From the IMG/VR virus record IMGVR_UViG_3300046167_000873, positions 1 through 64,000 of that record: 64,000 nt of DNA, one strand, 5' to 3'. This document shows, piece after piece, positions 56,486 through 64,000 of this stretch. Origin of the DNA: a virus. Positions within the stretch are counted from its first letter, which is position 1. Every line of letters begins with the position of its first letter. The translations under genes were made by a program, and so were the position numbers. The notes under the pieces are model-generated. The model was not told the DNA's origin and searched no databases. It worked only from the letters and a program-made list of their open reading frames with translations.

Positions 56486-59386
56486 TTAAGGATTAAGATA
56501 TTGTCTATCGATTACCTGAGCAATCGGTATAGACTGGTTAGTATTAGTCAAAGTCAAACCTTCAAGATATATGTTTTGAAAATTCAAATTCACAACCACT
56601 ACAATAATGTTAATATCAGCACTGTAAATATACTGATAAGCAAATGTACTATTATCGGTTGTACCTGTAATGGTGACACCAGCTGTTGCTCCTGTTCCAG
56701 AACCAGCAGTAATAGTTTCGACACCCGCAACATCTGAAGTGTCTGATGCATCATATATTCTTACTTCTGTTCCATCTTTCAGACCAGTCAATTCGAATGT
56801 AACTGTTAATGGTGGAAATCTTAATACGCCATTTGAATCGATTAGTTGAAAGTTTGTACTATCAGCGCCTGCCATGTTAGTAAGGAATACGCCCTGAGCA
56901 CCGAAGAATCTGCCACCAGCAAACGTACCGAAAGGCGCCTGTTTATTATCTACGTTACTAAAGTTTGCCTCATCAGCATTTCGATATTCATAACCATCAT
57001 CACCATTTACTGTTTGTGAAAAGTCAAATGATGTAATATATTTTAAATATTCATAAACTTCATCAAGTGGTCTACCATTACAATCGACTTCTGCAGCATA
57101 AGGTTGTAGTCCATTACCATCGCCAATATCTCTTGTTAATGAACCAAATGTGAGTGTAATATCAGTATACGTAGCGACAGTACCAGAAGCAGTTGTATTG
57201 TTTAAATCTTCGTTTGTTGAAAGTGCAACAATACTTTGACCGCCACCAGAAAGATCAGAGAAAAAGTGGTCATATAAATCACCATATTCTCTTGCAAATA
57301 ACCAAACAGCGCCATTAACATTTGTAGCAGTATCATCTGTTGACTGTATAAAAGTACCGTCTTGCACTTTGATTAAGATATCAACGTTACCATCTGGCCA
57401 CCAAGATGTCAGCGCAGCATCAGACGCTTCAACGCCTTGAACAACATAAATACCTGTACCTGTTTCTACGGTACCAATTGTTTTAACGTTTGACCACAAA
57501 AGATTATTAGCGGCGTCTGTAAATGATCCAGAGTATAAGAATTTGTAATCGTTGTCTTTTGCTCCAAACGTATAACCATTTAAAAAGTTGTATTGGACAT
57601 CTGTAATTGATTCAAGCGGAACCTCAAACTGCATAAAAGCGGTCGCAGCAAATGTATTCATTACAAATTCATATAAATTCTGCGACGTATCAATTGCGCT
57701 ATAAGCACTGAAAGGTAACGTAGGACCAGAAGTCATTGTAATAGTTTCTAATGATGTATTAATAGTCCAAGTATTATTTAACGTTGGTACTGCAATCTGC
57801 TGTCTGTCGTTAATAAGTGTAACTAGTTGTGATACTGATCCCGATGCAGTACCGAGAGTTGTTTCAAATGGTTTGTCACCAAATTTTCGTACTCGAAGTG
57901 TAGAGTTATTAGTTCCACTATAACTTTGTTGTGGAATATTACCACTAGCATCAGTAGTACCATTAAAGATCGTGGTAACACCGTCATTAATATAAACAAA
58001 GGCACCAGATACATTAACACCATCTTCGTCTTTTACGTTAACATCAATTGTTTTTGCTTGGACTTGTACGGTAATTTGTCCGGTGTAACTTGCACCTCGA
58101 CGAATACTTGGTGTTGTTATGCCAGCCGGAATTGTAATAACAATATCTTGAGCAGATGTTGCATTAATATATAATGTTTCGTTACCAGTAGATCCAGCAG
58201 TAAAGTCAGTTCCTTCAATACCAAGAGCGCCTGTAGCATAACCAGTCGCTGTGTGCGGAAAAGTATATGTCGCAGGAACAGTCGTTAGCTCAATTGCATG
58301 GTTTGATCCATCACTTACAAAAGTACACGTTCCAATTGCCGTGATATCACTTACAAGTAAACTTGTTGCGCCAATAGACTCGTTGAATGTACAAGTGTCA
58401 ATTGATGCACCACCTTGCGTTACCTGATCACACTGGTTAAACGATGTACTCCCTAAAGTAGAATTACTAAGGAATATGAATGTTCCCATTGCATTGAAGT
58501 TACAGCTTTCTAAATCAACAGTCGCATTATCAACTACTTCAAAATTACCTCTAGAAACAGTACTAATAGAAGAAAATGAAATAGATGTCCATTCAACGTT
58601 TGAAGCAGCGTTGTTTATTTCAATCTTATTGAAATTAGATGTGACAAATTCTGTATTGTCGATTGTAATACTTTTGTTTGAATCTCTAAAATCTACAGAA
58701 GTTGCCGTTACCCCAAAAGTAAGAAGACCTTTATAAAGATATGATCCTCCAGCATCTTGAAATAACCCCCATCTGCCTAACGTTGGGTTATCATTTTCTG
58801 TAGCAATACCATCGAAGTCTGCGTATCCGTTTGCAAGATCGCCATCGGTAATAATAACTTCACCTCGGCCGTAACGCATGATATCGATGTTGAAAGAGTT
58901 ACCTTTTGAAATGCCGACACTTAGATCAACACCAATCCCAGCTGTATTATACGTCGTATTAGGCGAACCGGTGGTAGCTGACTCGGTTGTTGTTGGGTTT
59001 ACTGCATAATTTACCCAACCGCCATATGGATACGTATCTCGGCCATTTACATAGTATTGTCTAAAATTTGCACTGGTGTTACCAATAAAAACCTGTATTC
59101 CACCGAGTGATTTATTAATAGTTGCGTTAGGAGCAAACCATTTAAACCATATGAAAAAAGCACCATCAGTTGGAATTGTCCGACTTGTACCGGATGTGAA
59201 GACTAGAGAACCCTTACCATCTTTACGTTGTGATTCTGTAATACAACGATCACCATAAATCGCCAAGTCAGTATCAACCACGCCGGCGCCGTCTGTTCGG
59301 GTAAATCCGGTTGCCTCAGCAAATCCCGTAGTTGACGTCGCGTCGGTGTGAATTGATAAGTCTGTCGTATAGCTTGCAGCTGCCAT
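56486..59386 (-). CDS. Giant virion protein with beta-helix-like region (966 aa)
   Basis: The 966-residue protein has at residues 250-370 a series of short rungs (FNKIEINNAASNVEW, NFEVVDNATVDLES, FIFLSNSTLGSTSF) typical of right-handed parallel beta-helix. Near 445-520 VKDEDGVNVSGAFVYINDGV ... TTDASGN resembles a carboxypeptidase-regulatory or Ig-like insert. The C-terminal half is shared in style with the 688-aa protein (YLKYITSFDF). Most likely a receptor-binding or fibre-like protein, possibly glycan-acting. The stop-start overlap with the YkgJ gene is 1 base. Confidence 0.7.
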   Translation of the reverse strand: MAAASYTTDLSIHTDATSTTGFAEATGFTRTDGAGVVDTDLAIYGDRCITESQRKDGKGSLVFTSGTSRTIPTDGAFFIWFKWFAPNATINKSLGGIQVFIGNTSANFRQYYVNGRDTYPYGGWVNYAVNPTTTESATTGSPNTTYNTAGIGVDLSVGISKGNSFNIDIMRYGRGEVIITDGDLANGYADFDGIATENDNPTLGRWGLFQDAGGSYLYKGLLTFGVTATSVDFRDSNKSITIDNTEFVTSNFNKIEINNAASNVEWTSISFSSISTVSRGNFEVVDNATVDLESCNFNAMGTFIFLSNSTLGSTSFNQCDQVTQGGASIDTCTFNESIGATSLLVSDITAIGTCTFVSDGSNHAIELTTVPATYTFPHTATGYATGALGIEGTDFTAGSTGNETLYINATSAQDIVITIPAGITTPSIRRGASYTGQITVQVQAKTIDVNVKDEDGVNVSGAFVYINDGVTTIFNGTTDASGNIPQQSYSGTNNSTLRVRKFGDKPFETTLGTASGSVSQLVTLINDRQQIAVPTLNNTWTINTSLETITMTSGPTLPFSAYSAIDTSQNLYEFVMNTFAATAFMQFEVPLESITDVQYNFLNGYTFGAKDNDYKFLYSGSFTDAANNLLWSNVKTIGTVETGTGIYVVQGVEASDAALTSWWPDGNVDILIKVQDGTFIQSTDDTATNVNGAVWLFAREYGDLYDHFFSDLSGGGQSIVALSTNEDLNNTTASGTVATYTDITLTFGSLTRDIGDGNGLQPYAAEVDCNGRPLDEVYEYLKYITSFDFSQTVNGDDGYEYRNADEANFSNVDNKQAPFGTFAGGRFFGAQGVFLTNMAGADSTNFQLIDSNGVLRFPPLTVTFELTGLKDGTEVRIYDASDTSDVAGVETITAGSGTGATAGVTITGTTDNSTFAYQYIYSADINIIVVVVNLNFQNIYLEGLTLTNTNQSIPIAQVIDRQYLNP

Positions 59387-59810
59387 TAGTTATTTGACTC
59401 CAATGCAATTTGCAAAACTTTTTCAAGCGTATGTTCTTTTGCGCACAGTGCAGTAATAATGCCAGTAGAAAATGCAGATACAACAACAGATATCCCTTGA
59501 TCGTTAAGAGATTTTATGTATTGTTTCATCTGTATTGTCTCCCATGTGTCTACGTAATCGTTACTAACTAATGCATGATATACTTTTGTTCTTATTTTAT
59601 CGAAAATTACTCCAGTTTTATCTGGTCGTAAACTTTCATCATACCCATCAGTAATATATAAACAATTGAAGTTGACACACGAAGGAGGTCTATCTTCGTA
59701 AATAGCGCAACCTCTATCACAGAACTTACATACAGTATTATCTTCTTTTACAATGATACCATCGTCAATAGGCGGTGTTATGCAACACGCCATACACCCA
59801 TCACATTCCA

Positions 59811-59814
<4 letters not shown>
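59386..59814 (-). CDS. YkgJ-type Cys-cluster protein (second copy)
   Basis: The 142-residue protein has CDGCMACCITPP near the start, then CKFCDRGCAIYEDRPPSCVNFNC near 28-50, the same Cys pattern as the protein at 37197-37616. Two copies in one phage window are unusual. Here it lies in the structural module and overlaps both neighbours by up to 4 bases. Possible role: Fe/Zn cofactor handling for virion protein maturation; unproven. Confidence 0.8.
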
Positions 59815-60948
<1,134 letters not shown>

Positions 60949-60956
<8 letters not shown>

Positions 60957-62643
60957 CAGATAATGCCTGTGTTACAGTCTCCACCAATTTCATGTGGGCC
61001 AAATGCGCCTCTTCTTTTTTAACCTCAGCATCTTTATCTGTCTTTGCAGTAGGTTCACCTACAGGTCTAATCGGCGGTTCTGGTTCTTGATCTTCAGGTT
61101 CTTCTTGAGGCTCTTGCTCTTCGGCATACTTTGGATCTTTCATTTCTTCTTCTATCTGTTTATCAATATCTTCAATATCTTCTTCAGATTGTTGTAAAAC
61201 CCAACGACGAATATATTCGTGTGAGTAATATTTTCCAACGTATTCGTCCATATCTCGAAGAAGACCAAGACGATCACGATTCATTTCCATATTCTTTAAT
61301 TCATCGTAATAGTTATCAACGGCAAATTTAAAATCAATTTTATCGTGCCATTCTTTCCAATCTTCTGGAGTACAAATACCTTTTAGCAGCAACTGCCTTT
61401 CTAACATCTTCAAGAACAATTCACTAAACTTATTGCGAAGTCGTGTAATGAATTTTGAGAACTTAACTTCTTCTCTTGAGATTTCTGTTGCTCGACCAAG
61501 AGTATATGTTGCTTCTGGATTAAGTCGGCTAAGCGGTACGTTTAATGACTGGTAAAGTTTATTTTGGAAATACACTACGTCATCAATTTCACCAAGGTTT
61601 TGTCCACCTGGTAAAGTAGTAATTTCAGTACCTTTTCCACCTTCTCGCCGTGGTAACCAAAAATCTTCAAGCATAGTCATAAATTTGCGATCGTCACGAA
61701 TCTCACCAGAAGATGAATCGTAGACAATTTTGTTTTTAAACTTTGTCATCATATCAGAAACATATTGTTCTGCTTTAGGTTTTGGTAAACCACCAACATC
61801 AACGTAGAATATTCGCCTTTCAGGTGCTCGTGAAATACGATAGATAACCAACGAATCTTCCATCGACCTGAGTTGGTTTAAAGGCCTAATTGCTTTTTGT
61901 AAGTAAGAAAGAATTAGTTTATTATCAATGTTCTGATATCCACTCGTTGCATATACAATAGAGTCTTTTGCAATCTTAATGCCTTCAGCTTGCTGAGACG
62001 AACTAGAAAATGAATTGGTGACACTACCAGTTACAGAATTTGTTTTCTTTAAGAAACCCATTGGGTTAAACATGTAGTATTCGTTGATTAGCTTTTCTAA
62101 AGGAGCTCCAGTCTTTGGATCTTTTTCCTTTTTAACTTCACGAATCTTTTTAATATTTCTTGGATCGATATATCGGACTTCTACAATACCGTTTTTTGGT
62201 TTTTTCTCGTCGATTACAACGTGATAATATAAGCGGCCGTCAATATACCACCTTTTAAAAATTTCATAACTCATTCGGTTAAATTCAAGTAAACGCAATA
62301 CAGTAGTAAATTCTTCTTGTATTGTTTTCTTAATTGAATCTGTTTGTTCTATATCATCAAGGACGACGCTTACTGTAGTTTCATCAGAATCTTCGACAAT
62401 TGCTTCGTTACATATATCTTGTATAGCTAAATCAATAGTAGGATCCATTGATATCGCTCGATACTTATTAACGAGTTCTGCTTCTGTGCGTACAGACCCA
62501 TCTAAATCTACATATGTTCCATAAACACCACCAGCCTGAATTGTTAAAGCACCATCTTCATTGGTTGGCGGCACAAAAGATTGAAGAGTTTCTTGTTCGC
62601 GCTCTTCTTTCTTTCGATTAATTGAAAAACCAAAAAGTTCCAT
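60949..62643 (-). CDS. 20: Portal vertex protein gp20
   Basis: The 564-residue protein (T4 gp20, 524) has AIQDICNEAIVEDSD, FEIFKRWYIDGRLYYHVVID-like region, VRYIDPRNIKKI, and LYQSLNVPLSRLNPE, the conserved core of T4-like portals. The dodecamer is the DNA entry and exit channel. The C-terminal tail is acidic and Pro/Glu rich. Late promoter just upstream. Confidence 0.95.
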
Positions 62644-62661
62644 TACATACTCCTGTGAAAA

Positions 62662-62697
62662 AAAAGGGGACTATAGGTTTATTTATAGTCCCCTTTT
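62662..62697. terminator. Symmetric terminator between gp19 and gp20
   Basis: AAAAGGGGACTATA (62662-62675) pairs perfectly with TATAGTCCCCTTTT (62684-62697) across an 8-base loop. T/A runs on both sides give U-tracts on either strand, so it could work in both directions; it would end the gp19 transcript on the minus strand. Confidence 0.85.
62680..62687 (-). promoter_or_regulatory. Late promoter TATAAATA for gp20 inside terminator
   Basis: An exact TATAAATA on the minus strand lies 37 bases before the gp20 ATG and overlaps the loop and stem of the terminator at 62662-62697. Confidence 0.82.
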
Positions 62698-62734
62698 AGG
62701 CCGATTATACGTTGAGTGGTATCAGCTTATTAGC

Positions 62735-63241
62735 TTATTGACCAGGCTCGAAGAAATCGAATGACCAAGAAACAGAATACAAACCAATAGTATCGGTCGT
62801 GTTCCAATCTAATTCAATCGTTCCAATGTCACTTGGCCAACAACCTTGAAGAGTATAAGTCTGAGCTGGAGCACCTTGCTTAGTATAAAGAGTGACTGTT
62901 GCATCTTCTTTATAATCTTCAGGTGAACCATACGAACGTGTATTACCAACAGCAGAGTTGATCTTTTCAGCCCACTCTTCTAATACACGACGCTGACTGA
63001 AATCTTCTTCAATCATAACTGTCGTAGTCCATGCATCGAATGTACGATCACCAGCAACTTTAATCTTACGACCAAAATAAGGAACTTCAATAATTCCAGT
63101 GGTATAAGAAGGAACCTGCGATGACATACACAACCAATTGAACTCTTCGCCAAGGGTATTAACCTGCACTTCGAAGAGTGCGGGCCGGAACCCGCCTCTT
63201 GCTAGTGCATCATTCTTAAATGTGTTAATATTGAAAGGCAT
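62735..63241 (-). CDS. 19: Tail tube protein gp19
   Basis: The 168-residue protein (T4 gp19, 163) starts MPFNINTFKNDALARGGFRP and has LFEVQVNTLGEEFNWLCMSSQVPSYTTGIIEVPYFGRKIKVAGDRTF-type tube core, ending YSVSWSFDFFEPGQ. It polymerises as hexameric rings inside the sheath. It lies between gp18 and gp20 as in T4. Confidence 0.93.
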   Translation of the reverse strand: MPFNINTFKNDALARGGFRPALFEVQVNTLGEEFNWLCMSSQVPSYTTGIIEVPYFGRKIKVAGDRTFDAWTTTVMIEEDFSQRRVLEEWAEKINSAVGNTRSYGSPEDYKEDATVTLYTKQGAPAQTYTLQGCWPSDIGTIELDWNTTDTIGLYSVSWSFDFFEPGQ

Positions 63242-63268
63242 TTAATTATTCTCCTATTATTATTTTCT

Positions 63269-63276
63269 ATTTATCC
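63269..63276 (-). promoter_or_regulatory. Late-promoter variant GATAAATA for gp19
   Basis: GATAAATA on the minus strand lies 28 bases before the gp19 ATG in the short gap after gp18. Confidence 0.55.
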
Positions 63277-63283
63277 GTATTTA

Positions 63284-64000
63284 TTAGAAATTTCCAATAA
63301 CTTCGGAGAATTCTACACCTGATCTAACTGCAACAAAGTTGAGTTGGATGAAGTTAATGCTTCGAGCGGGCTTGATGTATATATCACCAACAAACTCGTT
63401 CTTATCAATTACTTCACCAGTATTATTGGTTTCATCACATATAACGATGAAGTCAGTAATACCTCGGCGTGCTTGTACCTCTCGAAGGAAAGGGGTTACT
63501 ACATTCACAAAGCTAGATCGTGTAAACTCGTCGTTGAATTCAAAGAGCGAGAATTGTGATGCTGCAGCAACTGCTTTTTCAAGGACGATGAACAAGCGTC
63601 GAACATTGATTCGATCAAAAGCAGAAGGCTTAGCAAGTAGCGTTTTATCTCCGTAAAGAACAACACCTTGACCTTGGAAATTAACAACTGGGTTAACACC
63701 ATTGGCATAAAGCACGTCGCGTTCAGCTTTTTCAGGACTCCAAGAAAGCTTAATAACATTCTTAACGTTACCACGGTTGAAGCCAGCAGGCGACCACCAA
63801 GGGTCACGCGTGTCATCAGTTCGTGCACACAATCCAGCGATATCACCATTGAGAGGTACCCATCGGTAAACATCATTGTGCTTATCGTATTGATACTTGT
63901 ATCCGCTATCAAGTACTGAGTAAGAAGTTGACCGTAAGCTATTTCGGAAGGTAATAACATCTTCAGAAATATCAGCAAAGTTATTTACAACATCTTCTTT
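63284..64000 (-). CDS. 18: Tail sheath protein gp18, C-terminal part (gene continues outside window)
   Basis: The frame is open from the window edge to the stop at 63284 (238 residues). It has the gp18 C-terminal region: VPLNGDIAGLCARTDDTRDPWWSPAGF, INVRRLFIVLEKAVAAASQF, EFNDEFTRSSFVNVV and DIYIKPARSINFIQLNFVAV. Sheath subunits contract to drive the tube into the host. The N-terminus is beyond base 64000. Confidence 0.93.
   Translation of the reverse strand, partial: KEDVVNNFADISEDVITFRNSLRSTSYSVLDSGYKYQYDKHNDVYRWVPLNGDIAGLCARTDDTRDPWWSPAGFNRGNVKNVIKLSWSPEKAERDVLYANGVNPVVNFQGQGVVLYGDKTLLAKPSAFDRINVRRLFIVLEKAVAAASQFSLFEFNDEFTRSSFVNVVTPFLREVQARRGITDFIVICDETNNTGEVIDKNEFVGDIYIKPARSINFIQLNFVAVRSGVEFSEVIGNF

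Overview
This window is part of the genome of a lytic, T4-related contractile-tailed phage (Caudoviricetes). The evidence is a set of recognisable T4-core genes in T4-like order. Replication, recombination and late-transcription genes are present: gp41, uvsX, gp43, regA, gp62, gp44, gp45, gp46, gp47, gp55, uvsW and uvsY. Head and neck genes are also present: gp23, gp22, gp21, gp20, gp19 and the C-terminal part of gp18. Auxiliary genes such as Hsp20, peptide deformylase, MazG-like proteins, 2OG-Fe(II) oxygenases and a NodU-type carbamoyltransferase are familiar from marine T4-like phages. The DNA is AT-rich. No photosystem gene is seen, so a non-cyanobacterial marine host is my guess; the host cannot be read from the sequence.

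Layout: almost everything is on the minus strand, so transcription runs from high to low coordinates. Bases 1-2500 hold tiny membrane or accessory proteins. 2.5-13.3 kb carries gp41, UvsX and DNA polymerase, interspersed with 2OG oxygenase, SDR, radical SAM, GDPD-like and nucleotidyltransferase genes. 13.3-17 kb is a lysis/stress block: a T4-type lysozyme (the only plus-strand gene), small membrane and lipoprotein genes, Hsp20 and a secreted metzincin protease. 17-20 kb is an early-gene nest of small orphan proteins, many with a private copy of the same early promoter and leader, plus a tRNA-Glu. 20-26 kb has glycosyltransferase, RegA and the sliding clamp and loader. 26-33 kb is a candidate DNA-base modification cluster: a thymidylate-synthase-family hydroxymethylase, an aGPT-pyrophosphorylase-like protein, a PLP-fold-like protein and a nucleotide pyrophosphohydrolase-like protein. 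34-45 kb has deformylase, gp46/gp47, an overlapping RuBisCO-like/cupin/carbamoyltransferase operon, gp55, UvsW and UvsY. 45-64 kb is the virion module with a collagen-like protein and very large structural proteins.

Regulation can be read directly. Early promoters match GTTTAC-N18-TATAAT (13 sites counting weaker matches, one of them alone on the plus strand). T4-type late promoters TATAAATA precede gp23, gp22, gp20 and others, with two GATAAATA variants, consistent with the encoded gp55. Intrinsic terminators follow gp23, gp19 and other units; one has a late promoter inside its hairpin.

DNA polymerase, the clamp-loader ATPase and one small gene are split by single-base insertions, all in the same direction. 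Sequencing error is the simplest explanation. The most novel content is the RuBisCO-like protein operon, followed by the base-modification cluster.
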